Below are positions 9,601-16,627 of a stretch of DNA of 64,000 nucleotides, piece by piece. The notes under the pieces are model-generated. The model had not been told where the DNA came from, searched no databases, and saw nothing but the letters and a program-made list of their open reading frames with translations. Source of the stretch: Trebonia sp963774945 (lineage in GTDB: Bacteria; Actinomycetota; Actinomycetes; Streptosporangiales; Streptosporangiaceae); assembly GCA_963774945.1 (NCBI GenBank), contig CAVZHA010000027.1, positions 868,001 through 932,000 of the forward strand, in the 5' to 3' direction. Numbering within the stretch: position 1 is the first letter of the stretch; each line of letters begins with the position of its first letter. The position numbers and the translations under genes were made by a program.

Positions 9601-9646
9601 CGATCCCGACTACGGCGTGGTGAAGGCCTGCTACGTGGCCACGTAG
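6617..9646 (+). CDS. Secreted GH78-like alpha-L-rhamnosidase with inserted lectin-like domain
   Basis: A large exported glycoside hydrolase of 1009 residues. ATG 6617 follows AAGGAG by 7 bases. A twin-arginine-rich start (RRRRGR), a hydrophobic stretch and APAASAASA form a signal peptide cleaved near residue 37. An N-terminal beta region (40-225) is interrupted by a LamG/concanavalin-like domain (about 235-405). The (alpha/alpha)6 barrel begins with DGAKRDRAIWSGDMN, the hallmark of GH78 rhamnosidases, and runs to about 790; a beta domain follows. The C-terminus (885-1009) has two Cys-containing repeats, each with C-x-ENG-x-C and ending FGDPDYGVVK-C, a probable carbohydrate-binding or wall-associated tail. 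GH78 is by motif only; other six-hairpin glycosidases are possible. Confidence 0.7.
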   Translation: MFLQHALRRRRGRLAAVVVVLAGLLAGLGAAPAASAASAGAPWPSSPNWQQYDETPTSAQVCPTAVRSTSGTVTGATTLLCGGSADATLTYVAGGTAPTIVYDYGKEVGGVPYFYVSSETGSPTLQAGYSESSLSISPAGDGSTPWAEGDPKRYDDYTVTGAGTIANQYVQGGERYEEITLTSPGTVTLSGIGVTYIADRTQASALPGYFDSSNSELNQIWYDSEYTDQLDSVPAESLPGSWQVTGGALQASGPLSGSAVGVLNGGSSWGNYTMSFQTQIVDNQSGWFARGQDAGDGYAFILDDSTDTSGTANELQEFDESDGNYNSLGTVALPAPLLSGTWHTVSTTVSGSTITISLDGTRLTSLTNSAYAAGTVGFREYNGEEADFRDLTVTSSTGTTLFSNPLSSSAVLSDFTVPGTNEYASMIDGAKRDRAIWSGDMNVEIPSIAYSTDNTAYAKGALELLGSYQLTSGFVTGDLPPQDDLSPSKPSGSTGSYSADYSIYWLLGLADYYLYSGDTAFVTQELPIVNDELAWDASQVNSTGLLVTTSSDDADWDFYDPGKTGEVTEYNLLYYKALLDGAVLATAAGDSADAATYTSDAAALKTAINANLYDSANGLYYLSNTDTSTVAQDANSLAVLYGVAPASDDAKLLAALKTDLWTTSHGPEPFTGSTYSSVISPYVTGYEVDASLAANDNADAESLLETVWGGMINPSNPDDTGTMWENISASNGQVGFGASSSLAHGWATTPVSALSGYVLGPQPATAGYATWTVEPHPGDLSWAEGSVPTPHGSIAVDWAGQSGTGQFSMNVTAPSGTTGTIAVPTYGATDPIITVGGVVVWSGGAFTATTGITGASANGSYIDLTGVQPGSYTVASNPGNYGVPTGFTKCAAENGSCAVTGTEEVAFGANGIYAYATESASVACTAAVFGDPDYGVVKSCYAGPVTAGPSGTTYCGPENGLCSFYGTETVYFGAGSDWTSKTISGGAPCTDGEFGDPDYGVVKACYVAT

Positions 9647-9660
9647 CGTCGGCTGGCGTG

Positions 9661-9699
9661 CGGGGTCTCCTGTCCGTTCATTGCGGGCCGGAGACCCCG
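9661..9699. terminator. Hairpin terminator between convergent genes
   Basis: CGGGGTCTCC (9661-9670) and its exact complement GGAGACCCCG (9690-9699) form a 10-bp stem. It sits 14 bases after the glycosidase stop and 10 bases before the end of the opposing gene at 9709, so it can serve both strands. There is no strong T run. Confidence 0.6.
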
Positions 9700-9708
9700 T
9701 GCCGTTCG

Positions 9709-10458
9709 TCAGGCGGGGCTGACGTCAGAAACGCTGCGGGCGGAACGCGACGGCCGGCGCGGGCCGGGAAACGCGCGGACCCGGCCGGATAGAGTCCGTG
9801 CCTCCTGTCCCGGCATCGCCAGCCGCCGCCAGGCGGTCGAGAACCGCTCGCGATCTTCCTCATCGCCCCCGCAGGCGGTAATGATGGCGTCGATGGCCTC
9901 GAACCGGACCGGGAGTTTCCCGGCCGTGAGCACCCTGCACATCGTGGAGGCGGCCGGCAGGCCGTTGCAGGCGCGAGCCATGTCACGGAACGACGGGTTG
10001 CCCGCCCAGGTGCGGAACTGCCGGAGCGCCTCGATGAGCTCGGCCGGGGTCCTGACACTCCCGGGGTCAGGACGCAGCCGGCAGCCGGGGGCGTCCTGGG
10101 CCGGTCCGAGCGCTGGACGTTCCCTGTGCGCCCGGACTTCCGCGAAAGCTCTGGCCGCCTCCTCGTGCAGGACCCGGGCGCGCGCCTGCTCCTCGGCGGC
10201 CTGCCGGGCCAGTGCCAGCGCCTGCTCCCTCTCGGTCATGGCCTGTTGGTAGAGAGTCTCCGCCTCCGCCATGCACACGCGGACGGCCTCGGCGGCGGAA
10301 CGGAGGTCGCCGGCGGTGGCGGCTCCTTCGGCCAGCCTCCGCATCAGGGCCATGTTGACGTCCGCGCCCTGCGCCAGTCCGGCGCCCTGACGCCGGTGCC
10401 GGGCCGACCCGCGCAGCGCGGCCAGCTGCCGCGGGTCGTCGTTCGCGCCGCCGTTCAC
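9709..10458 (-). CDS. Coiled-coil protein with C-terminal XRE-like helix-turn-helix
   Basis: A 249-residue cytoplasmic protein. The N-terminal half is rich in Ala, Glu, Gln and Arg with long heptad-like helices (about 40-135). The C-terminal part has the actinobacterial pattern of a short helix-turn-helix unit: GNPSFRDMARACN, then AASTMCRVL, then AIITACGG and WRRLAMPG. GTG 10458 overlaps the stop of the upstream small membrane protein (GTGA), so translation is coupled. The design, membrane peptide plus coiled coil plus DNA-binding tail, suggests a membrane-linked transcription regulator; its target may be the 24-base palindrome upstream. Family name not recognised. Confidence 0.6.
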   Translation of the reverse strand: MNGGANDDPRQLAALRGSARHRRQGAGLAQGADVNMALMRRLAEGAATAGDLRSAAEAVRVCMAEAETLYQQAMTEREQALALARQAAEEQARARVLHEEAARAFAEVRAHRERPALGPAQDAPGCRLRPDPGSVRTPAELIEALRQFRTWAGNPSFRDMARACNGLPAASTMCRVLTAGKLPVRFEAIDAIITACGGDEEDRERFSTAWRRLAMPGQEARTLSGRVRAFPGPRRPSRSARSVSDVSPA

Positions 10459-10655
10459 TGGCGGCCCCCGGCAACGGCCCGGCGCGGGGCGAACGGGGCC
10501 AGCACCCCGCCGCCGGTGAGCGCGAGGATGACACCGGGCGGTCCGTACCAGGCCCATCCGGCTGCCGCCAGGATTACGATGATGATGATCGTCACCAGAA
10601 CGCGCGGCCACACCCCAGGATGGGGGTGCGTGACGATTCTCAGAGAGAACTGCAC
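10455..10655 (-). CDS. Small single-span membrane protein
   Basis: A 66-residue protein with one hydrophobic helix (about residues 19-41, containing TIIIIVILAAAGW) and a short basic tail. The GTG start at 10655 has GAGGAG 7 bases upstream, a strong site. Its TGA overlaps the GTG of the HTH gene, so the two are co-expressed. It may anchor or sense for that regulator; this is inference from context only. Confidence 0.55.
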   Translation of the reverse strand: MQFSLRIVTHPHPGVWPRVLVTIIIIVILAAAGWAWYGPPGVILALTGGGVLAPFAPRRAVAGGRQ

Positions 10656-11157
10656 TTGTACACTCCTCTATATAGAGATTTACAACTGCTTGGTTGGATG
10701 CAGCGATTAGGCACGGGCTGGCTGCGGAAATGCCGCTAGTCGGACCTTTGGCTCGTACTAGCAGGACCTCTGACGAATCACTGTAACGGCGTCGAAATCG
10801 ACCCGCGCTGGAGAATCGCAAGATTGCCAGTGTCAAAATGTTGACACTGGGCGCGCCGTGTATTACGCAGGCGAAATGTCGCTGATGAGGCGCTTCATGG
10901 CTGATCATGAGGATATGTCATAGCATTCCGTGCGGGAGCGTTCCGGGTCGTTGCAAAACGTTTCCCAGCGTTTCTGCACCTTGCAGGGAAATAGGTCAGA
11001 AGGCACTATGGGGAACGGACACCTGCTCTGCGAATGTGCCGTTCTGGGTAATAAGGCGCATTCCGGGCACTCCGGAGATTCTGCTTGTTGGCGCGGGCTG
11101 GCTGCGGGGAAACGGGCGTCCTCGGGGGGCCGGGCCGTCACGCGGCCCGGCCCTCGG
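10656..11157. other. 500-base intergenic region, lower GC
   Basis: Lower in GC than its neighbours and without a convincing gene. It holds the promoter region of the leftward small membrane protein/HTH pair (AT-rich stretch TATATAGAG near 10669) and the 24-base palindrome listed separately. An open frame on the minus strand at 10905-11207 has no ribosome site or family likeness and is not called. Confidence 0.5.
10827..10850. promoter_or_regulatory. Perfect 24-base palindrome, operator candidate
   Basis: CCAGTGTCAA, a 4-base spacer AATG, and the exact complement TTGACACTGG. Ten-base perfect arms in an otherwise empty region suggest a dimeric regulator site. It lies about 170 bases upstream of the small membrane protein/HTH operon, whose product is a candidate binder. 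Confidence 0.55.
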
Positions 11158-11736
11158 TTAGCTGGCCGCGGGCGCCTTGGTGGCGACGAACGTGACCGAC
11201 CAGTCAACGGTGATCGTGACCCGGGCGAAGCCGATCGTCTGCAGCCGGGTGAGCAGGGCGGCCGGCTCGAGCGGGTTGTAGGTGTCGTCGACGTGGAAGT
11301 GATGCAGGTCGTTGCTGGGCAGGCTGTCCGAGCCGATCAGCGCACCGCCTGGCCTCAGCACCCGGAACGCCTCCGCCAGGACCTTGTTCTGCAGGGCCAG
11401 CGTGGGGATGTGATGCAGCATGGTGAACGTGCCGACCGAGTCGAAGGACTCATCCGGGTAGGCCAGCTCGGCGGCCGAGCCGATCACCACGTGCACGTTG
11501 GTGCCCGCGTAGCGTTCGGTCAGCTTCGCCGCCGCCTCGTCGTCGAGCTCGACGACGGTCAGGTCCCGCACCCGCTGCCTGAGCCACTCGGTGGCCGCGC
11601 CGGGACCCGGCCCGATCTCGAGCATGTCCGGCCCCAGCTCGATCCCGCGGGTGACCTCGGGCAGGACCTCGTTCTGGATGTGCTCGGCCCACTCCGGGCT
11701 TGGGCAGAGCCGTGCATGGTTGGAGTTCATCGCCAT
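11158..11736 (-). CDS. Class I SAM-dependent methyltransferase
   Basis: About 192 residues with the SAM-binding motif DMLEIGPGPGAATEWL near the N-terminus, an acidic end of strand 2 (VVELDDEAA) and the post-III segment VLRPGGALIGSD. It is of the Methyltransf_11 type; substrate unknown. Three ATG codons cluster at 11742, 11736 and 11730; 11736 is preferred because AAGG lies 8 bases upstream. It is transcribed separately from the VOC gene, since a hairpin lies between them. Confidence 0.75.
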   Translation of the reverse strand: MAMNSNHARLCPSPEWAEHIQNEVLPEVTRGIELGPDMLEIGPGPGAATEWLRQRVRDLTVVELDDEAAAKLTERYAGTNVHVVIGSAAELAYPDESFDSVGTFTMLHHIPTLALQNKVLAEAFRVLRPGGALIGSDSLPSNDLHHFHVDDTYNPLEPAALLTRLQTIGFARVTITVDWSVTFVATKAPAAS

Positions 11737-11748
11737 GACCATGACCTT

Positions 11749-11791
11749 AGTGAGCCGTGACGCCCCGGCACCCGAGGCGCCACGGCTCACT
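11749..11791 (-). terminator. Terminator hairpin after the VOC gene
   Basis: AGTGAGCCGTG (11749-11759) pairs perfectly with CACGGCTCACT (11781-11791), with further GCC/GGC pairing inside the loop. It begins 4 bases past the stop of the VOC gene on the minus strand and lies just before the methyltransferase start. Confidence 0.6.
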
Positions 11792-11795
11792 GCCG

Positions 11796-12179
11796 TTAGT
11801 CCTGGCCGCGCTCGCGCAGGCTGCGCTCCACGCAGAACTCGTTGCCCTCGGGGTCGGCCAGGGTCACCCAGCCGGCGCCGTCGGCCCTCCGGTGATCCTC
11901 GACCAGCGTGGCGCCGATGCCGAGCAGGCGCGCGACCTCCTCGTCGCGGCTGCGGGCGGTGGGCAGCAGGTCGAGGTGCATCCGGTTCTTCACGACCTTG
12001 CCCTCGGGCACCGGGATGAACAGCAGGCTGAAGCCCTGGCCGGCCACGATCCTGCCCTCCGGGTCATCGGGCTGGTTCGGGTCGTCGGGGTCTTCCTGCC
12101 AGCCCGTTACCTCGCTCCAGAACTGGGCCTGGCGGTAGGGGTCGGCGCAATCGACGGTGATACTGCGAACTTCGAACAT
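11796..12179 (-). CDS. VOC/glyoxalase-like domain protein
   Basis: A 127-residue protein of the vicinal-oxygen-chelate superfamily (Glyoxalase_6-like). It has the paired beta-alpha-beta-beta-beta modules: SITVDCADPYRQAQFWSEVTGW at the start and LDLLPTARSRDEEVARLLGIGAT in the second half, closing with VTLADPEGNEFCV. Members bind metals, small toxic compounds or antibiotics; no substrate can be inferred. GAGGA precedes ATG 12179 by 7 bases. Confidence 0.8.
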   Translation of the reverse strand: MFEVRSITVDCADPYRQAQFWSEVTGWQEDPDDPNQPDDPEGRIVAGQGFSLLFIPVPEGKVVKNRMHLDLLPTARSRDEEVARLLGIGATLVEDHRRADGAGWVTLADPEGNEFCVERSLRERGQD

Positions 12180-12525
12180 ACGCGTCCTCGGAATTCAGAT
12201 CGGATGCGCGCACGCCGAGCGCCGAGCGTCAGCTGGGGATCGCGGTCGGAGGCGCGCTGTCGTGGGTTGGTGACATGGCGGCCTCCTCTCCCTGCTCGAT
12301 AACGCTCGCCGCCAGTATCGCACCGGGCGGTCGTGACCGCCACGGCTTAATGGCGGCCGCGGCCGGCGCTTCGCGCGCCTGAACCTTGCAGGCGTGGCGT
12401 GACTGGTCTCGTCCCATGCGCACCATGGGGCGCATTCGCGATCATGGCGGCTTTCCGGCCGTGACCGTCTCAGCGGGGAACAGATCCTCACGCCGTTCGA
12501 CGCGACACCGACCCGATAGGCGCGA
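12180..12525. other. Intergenic region between two minus-strand genes
   Basis: No ordinary gene seen. It contains the possible 15-residue leader frame at 12229-12276 and several GC-rich inverted words (for example GGCGGTC and GACCGCC near 12326) that may end the EamA transcript. Confidence 0.4.
12229..12276 (-). CDS. Possible 15-residue leader peptide
   Basis: A very short frame, ATG at 12276 to TGA at 12229, with GAGGAGG 6 bases before the start, stronger than most sites in the window. It lies 50 bases upstream of the VOC gene and could be a translated leader. The peptide (MSPTHDSAPPTAIPS) has no clear attenuator feature, so a chance ribosome site is quite possible. Confidence 0.25.
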   Translation of the reverse strand: MSPTHDSAPPTAIPS

Positions 12526-13458
12526 TCAACGCGCGGCCGGCACCGGCGCCGAGGGGTTCAGGTCTGGCGCGGGCTGATCCGGGTCGGCCGCTGGGCTGGC
12601 TGGCCGGGCGCCGGTTCGCTCGGCGCCGACGCCCGCGGCGACGACGAAGGCAATGCCGACCAGCGACCAGGCCCCGGGCCGCTGGTGCAGTAGCAGCAGG
12701 CCGGCGATGAGGGCAATCGCCGGCTCCAGCGACATCAGGGTGCCGAAGGCGGCCGTGCTCAGCCGTCGCAGCGCGTACATCTCCAGGCTGAACGGCACCA
12801 CCGGCAGCAGCAGGGCCAGGCCCAGCCCCTCCACCAGCAGCTGCGGGGTCAGGACCGGGATGACGGCCGGGCCTGCCACCAGCGTGGCCACCACCCCGGC
12901 CACAGGCAGCGAGACCGCCAGCCCCTGCAGGCCGGCCAGCTCGTCGCCGACCGCCTGGGTGAGCAGGATGTAGCCCGCCCAGCAGACGGCCGCGCCGAAC
13001 GCGAAGGCGACCCCGACCAGGTCCGCGCCGCCCTGCCAGGGCCGGGTCAGCAGCAGCACGCCGACCGCCGCCAACGCGGGCCACAGCAGCATCCGACCGC
13101 CCCGGCTGCGCGCGACGGCCACGCTGAGCGGCCCCAGGAACTCCAGCGCGCTCGCGGTGCCAAGCGGCAGCCGGGCCACCGACGCCATGAACAGCATGGT
13201 CACCCCGGCCGTGACGACGCCAAGCGCGATCGCGGCCAGCAGCGTCCGGCGCGGGAACCGCCACGGCCGCGGCCGCACCCACGCCGCCAGGATGACGCCG
13301 GCCCATGCCAGCCGCAGCCAGGCCGCGCCGAGCGGGCCGACCTGGTCGAACAGGTGTACCGAGAGTGCCAAGCCGAGCTGGACGCACGTCATCGAGCCCA
13401 CGGCCATCAGCGTGCCGGCCCTGGCCCGGGACTGCGGCGAAGCTCCGGTGGCGTTCAT
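12526..13458 (-). CDS. EamA-family drug/metabolite exporter
   Basis: A 310-residue inner-membrane transporter with ten predicted membrane helices arranged as two EamA repeats, like RhtA-type threonine/homoserine exporters. ATG 13458 follows a short N-terminal tail. The C-terminal 35 residues are Pro/Ala-rich and cytoplasmic. It is divergent from the LysR gene at 13543 with about 85 bases between, a common regulator/exporter arrangement, so the LysR protein probably controls it. The cargo is not readable from sequence. Confidence 0.8.
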   Translation of the reverse strand: MNATGASPQSRARAGTLMAVGSMTCVQLGLALSVHLFDQVGPLGAAWLRLAWAGVILAAWVRPRPWRFPRRTLLAAIALGVVTAGVTMLFMASVARLPLGTASALEFLGPLSVAVARSRGGRMLLWPALAAVGVLLLTRPWQGGADLVGVAFAFGAAVCWAGYILLTQAVGDELAGLQGLAVSLPVAGVVATLVAGPAVIPVLTPQLLVEGLGLALLLPVVPFSLEMYALRRLSTAAFGTLMSLEPAIALIAGLLLLHQRPGAWSLVGIAFVVAAGVGAERTGARPASPAADPDQPAPDLNPSAPVPAAR

Positions 13459-13517
13459 GCTCCTCAGTACATACGGTCGGGATTGTTCGCGTCCACTTGA
13501 TTTTTATTGACACACCG

Positions 13518-13532
13518 TTCATTGAATATGAA
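13518..13532. promoter_or_regulatory. Palindrome in the divergent EamA/LysR promoter region
   Basis: TTCAT-TGAAT-ATGAA, a 15-base near-symmetric site in the AT-rich gap between the two divergent genes. It has the size of a LysR T-N11-A box. Because it overlaps the upstream ATG at 13528, the later ATG at 13543 is the likelier LysR start. Confidence 0.4.
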
Positions 13533-13542
13533 CAATGCCGGG

Positions 13543-14433
13543 ATGGACCCGCGCCGTCTGGAGCTGCTGCTTGAGCTGTCCCGCCTCGGCTCGATGCGGG
13601 CGGTCGCCGAGACCATGCACGTCACCACCTCCACCGTCTCCCAGCAGCTGGCGGTGCTGGCCCGGGAGGCGGGCACACCGCTGATCGAGCCTGCCGGGCG
13701 GCAGGTGCGGCTGACCCCGGCCGGGCGGCGGCTGGCCAGGCACGCGGTCACCATCCTCGCCGCCCTCGAGGCCGCCCGTCTTGACCTCGACCCCTCGGCC
13801 GCGCCGAGCGGCATCGTGCGGGCCGCGGCGTACGCCACCGCCGCCCGGCGGGTGCTGCTGCCGGCCGCGCGGATCCTCGCCGCGCAGTACCCCGAGGTCA
13901 GCCTGCACATCCACGAGCACGAGCCGGCCGAGGCGCTCACCCTGCTGGCCAGCGACGACACCGACCTGGCGCTGATCTACGACTACAACCTGGCGCCGGC
14001 CGACTTCGGCGGCGGCCTGGTCATCCGCCCGCTCGGCAGCACCCGGTGGAGTCTCGGGGTGCCGTCCGAGCCCGGCCGGGGACGCGGGACCGCGCCCGAG
14101 GTCTTCGACCGGTTCCGTGACCACGACTGGATCGTCAACTCACGCAACACCGCCGACGACGAAGTGGTCCGCGTCCTCGGCTCGCTGGCCGGATTCGAGC
14201 CCCGCGTCGCGCACCGGGCGGACAGCCTCGAGCTGGTCCAGGACATGATCGTGGCCGGGCTCGGGGTTGGGCTGCTCCCGTCCGGACAGCCGGCCATGCG
14301 GGGCATGACCCTGCAGACCCTGCACCACCCGCCGGTGATGCTGCGGGCGTACGCCGCGATCCGACCCGGGCGGGCCGCCTGGCCGGCGCTGGCGCTGGTA
14401 CTCGACCTTATTCAGCGCAGGTTTCCGGCCTGA
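13543..14433 (+). CDS. LysR-family transcriptional regulator
   Basis: About 296 residues. The N-terminal winged helix (LELLLELSRLGSMRAVAETMHV, TTSTVSQQLAVLAREAG) is followed by a periplasmic-binding-fold effector domain with LLASDDTDLALIYDY and MIVAGLGVGLLPSG. Start at 13543 is preferred over 13528, which overlaps a palindrome; neither has a strong ribosome site. Divergent from the EamA exporter, its likely target. Confidence 0.8.
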   Translation: MDPRRLELLLELSRLGSMRAVAETMHVTTSTVSQQLAVLAREAGTPLIEPAGRQVRLTPAGRRLARHAVTILAALEAARLDLDPSAAPSGIVRAAAYATAARRVLLPAARILAAQYPEVSLHIHEHEPAEALTLLASDDTDLALIYDYNLAPADFGGGLVIRPLGSTRWSLGVPSEPGRGRGTAPEVFDRFRDHDWIVNSRNTADDEVVRVLGSLAGFEPRVAHRADSLELVQDMIVAGLGVGLLPSGQPAMRGMTLQTLHHPPVMLRAYAAIRPGRAAWPALALVLDLIQRRFPA

Positions 14434-14622
14434 GCGTCTCCCCCCGGCTCGGCCAAGGACGCCGCCTCGGCGGGCGCCGCCCTGCTCGGAGGGGAAGGGC
14501 ACGTTGGTGAGGAAACCGAGCCTGAGCCGATCCTCGCGTCGCGTCTGCGCAAGGTCGTTCAGAATGTCTACAAAATTAGTAGGAAAAGCACCGGGCGGTC
14601 CAACGAGGATCTCGAATCAGAA

Positions 14623-14643
14623 CCGATCACGCGTGCTGATCGG
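14623..14643. promoter_or_regulatory. Inverted repeat upstream of the quinone reductase
   Basis: CCGATCA, a 7-base spacer, TGATCGG: perfect 7-bp arms about 70 bases before the start of the zinc-free dehydrogenase. A candidate operator; the cognate regulator is unknown. Confidence 0.4.
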
Positions 14644-14713
14644 CGGGCACTGAGGGCTGCTTTAAGTCATCTGACTGCGGAGATGCAGTCTCGGCGCGCA
14701 TAAGTTGGCCGTT

Positions 14714-15712
14714 ATGGAAACGATGAGAGCGGTCGTCCTTGAGGAGTTCGGCGCGGAGCCGGCGCTGCGCACCGTCCCGCGCCCGGCACCCGCCGCAGGC
14801 GAGGTGCTGGTGCGGGTGGCGTCAAGCGGCGTCAACCCGCTGGACGTCAAGATCAGTGCGGGCGCCGCCGCTCACGCCCGGGTCACGCCGCCGATGATCT
14901 TGGGCATCGACCTGGCCGGGACTGTGGCCGGGGTCGGCCACGGGGTTACCAGGTTCGCCGTCGGCGACGAGGTCTACGGGATGACCGGCGGCGTCGGCGA
15001 CCGGCCGGGCAGCCTGGCCGAGTACGCAGCGGTCGATCAGGACCTGCTCGCCCGCAAGCCCGGGCGGCTGTCGATGGCCGAGGCGTCGGCCCTGCCGCTC
15101 GCGGTGATCACCGCCTGGGAGGGCCTGGTCGACCGGGCCGGCACCCGGGAGGGGCAGCTGGTGCTTGTGCACGGCGGCGCGGGCGGCGTCGGCCACGTGG
15201 CGGTGCAACTGGCGCTGGCCCGGGGCGCGACCGTGTTCGCGACCGGCACCGGGGCGAGCCTAGGTACCATCGGCCGGCTGGGGGCCGAGCCGATCGACTA
15301 CCGGACCACGCCGACCGACGACTACGTCGCGTCCGCGACCGGCGGCGAGGGGTTCGACGTCATCTTCGACGCCGTCGGCGGCGCGACCCTCGATGCCTCG
15401 TTCGCGGCCGTGCGCACCTACACCGGGCACGTGGTCAGCATCCTGGGCTGGGGCACGCACAGCCTCGCCCCGCTGAGCTTCCGCGGCGCGACCTACTCGG
15501 GCGTGTTCACGCTGCTGCCACTGCTGACCGGCCGGGGCCGCGCGCACCACGGTGAGATCCTGGCCGAGGCGGCAGCGCTGGCCGAGGCCGGGCGGCTGAC
15601 CCCGATCGTGGACCCGACCCGGTACGACCTGGAGACGGTCGCCGACGCGCACCGCGCCGTGGGATCAGGAAAGCGGCAGGGGAAGGTCGTCGTCGAGGTC
15701 AGCCGCGGGTGA
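14714..15712 (+). CDS. Zinc-free NADPH:quinone reductase-like dehydrogenase
   Basis: An MDR-superfamily enzyme of about 332 residues. It has the GroES-like N-domain (VNPLDVKISAG, GIDLAGTVAGVG) and the Rossmann motif VLVHGGAGGVGHVAVQLA, but none of the Cys ligands of zinc alcohol dehydrogenases. Family members reduce quinones or enones with NADPH. The start may be ATG 14714 or 14723. Its 3' end overlaps the convergent YceI gene by 14 bases. Confidence 0.8.
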   Translation: METMRAVVLEEFGAEPALRTVPRPAPAAGEVLVRVASSGVNPLDVKISAGAAAHARVTPPMILGIDLAGTVAGVGHGVTRFAVGDEVYGMTGGVGDRPGSLAEYAAVDQDLLARKPGRLSMAEASALPLAVITAWEGLVDRAGTREGQLVLVHGGAGGVGHVAVQLALARGATVFATGTGASLGTIGRLGAEPIDYRTTPTDDYVASATGGEGFDVIFDAVGGATLDASFAAVRTYTGHVVSILGWGTHSLAPLSFRGATYSGVFTLLPLLTGRGRAHHGEILAEAAALAEAGRLTPIVDPTRYDLETVADAHRAVGSGKRQGKVVVEVSRG

Positions 15713-16238
15713 ACACGGCGTGCACCGCGATCGTGCTGTCCATCGCCGCGATGCCAATGAAGTTCCAGGTCAGACCGTAGTCGGCCCGGTTGACCTTCAG
15801 CTCGCCGTCGAGCGTGAGCGCGCCGTCGGCGGTGCTGACGCTGGCGTCGAATGAGGCCGGGTTGGTGCGGTCGCGGACGGTGAGAGTGCCGGCCACCCGG
15901 ACGCCGGCATCGGCCGGGGTCACGCTCTCGGCGGCGAAGATGAACTCCGGGTGGTTGGCGACGTCGAAGAAGTCGGCCGAGCGGAGGTGCTTGTCGCGCC
16001 GCGGGTTCTTGGTGTCGACCGACTCGGCCTTTACCGTGATGACGCCGCTCGCGTCCCCATCCTTGGTCACTGTCCCGTGCCCGTTGACCTGGCCGAACAC
16101 TCCCCGGAGGGGAAGCAGCCCCCAGGTGTGCCTGGTGTGCAGCACGACCTCGGACCTGGCCGGGTCCAGCGTCCAGGATCCCGCGAGGCTGCCATCGCGC
16201 AGCTGCGCGAGTAGGGCCTGCTGTTGCGGTGGTGCCAT
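15699..16238 (-). CDS. YceI-family lipid/isoprenoid-binding protein
   Basis: A 179-residue protein with the YceI lipocalin-like barrel: GSWTLDPARSEVVLHTRHTW at the start, KHLRSADFFDVANHPEF in the middle and TWNFIGIAAMDSTIAV at the end. No signal peptide is visible, so it is probably cytoplasmic. GAGGAG precedes ATG 16238 by 7 bases. Converges on the quinone reductase with a 14-base overlap. A link to isoprenoid quinones is tempting but only contextual. Confidence 0.8.
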   Translation of the reverse strand: MAPPQQQALLAQLRDGSLAGSWTLDPARSEVVLHTRHTWGLLPLRGVFGQVNGHGTVTKDGDASGVITVKAESVDTKNPRRDKHLRSADFFDVANHPEFIFAAESVTPADAGVRVAGTLTVRDRTNPASFDASVSTADGALTLDGELKVNRADYGLTWNFIGIAAMDSTIAVHAVFTRG

Positions 16239-16346
16239 GCCGCCGCTCCTCGGTCATTTTATTTTGTGGTCAAAACTATTTTGCCATGGGAACCATATTG
16301 ACCGGATCGTGCTCGTGTCAACCGTCGCGAGTTAAACCCGCGCAGG

Positions 16347-16413
16347 CGCTTCTTGCTGTTATCAGGGGCGACCTCTTGGCCAGGCTTTTGCGAGCCCGCT
16401 TCTTGCTGTTATC
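16347..16413. repeat. 17-base direct repeat, 50 bases apart
   Basis: CGCTTCTTGCTGTTATC occurs at 16347-16363 and again at 16397-16413, with GC-rich sequence between. The copies are exact. They could be regulator sites or the trace of an insertion. Confidence 0.7.
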
Positions 16414-16435
16414 CCCAATTTTCAGGTCATCTTTG

Positions 16436-16522
16436 TATCAGTTCTGACCATTCCGGTGCCTTCATATCGGATCTGACCACTAATTGGTCCGATTTGTCCG
16501 TTACATGTGGTCAGAACTGATA
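16436..16522. repeat. 87-base element with perfect 15-bp terminal inverted repeats
   Basis: TATCAGTTCTGACCA (16436-16450) and its exact complement TGGTCAGAACTGATA (16508-16522) bound a 57-base core. The core contains another copy of TCTGACCA (16472-16479) and an inner ATCGGA/TCCGAT pair. No flanking target duplication is visible. It may be a miniature mobile element, a recombinase site or a three-site operator. Confidence 0.65.
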
Positions 16523-16627
16523 GGTAGGTGCACGGTGGATGGCTGCTGACCGGCCCAAGGCGTCAGAAGGCGTCGGGTCGAGGGCCGCGCGCCTGGTCTC
16601 GTCCATGTAGAACCGGACAGACGGCTC

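Larger units (their letters stand above)
16239..16627. other. Repeat-rich intergenic region
   Basis: Lower in GC than the flanks and without a gene. It carries the direct repeat at 16347-16413 and the nested inverted-repeat element at 16436-16522, listed separately. The rest shows no recognisable feature. Confidence 0.5.
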
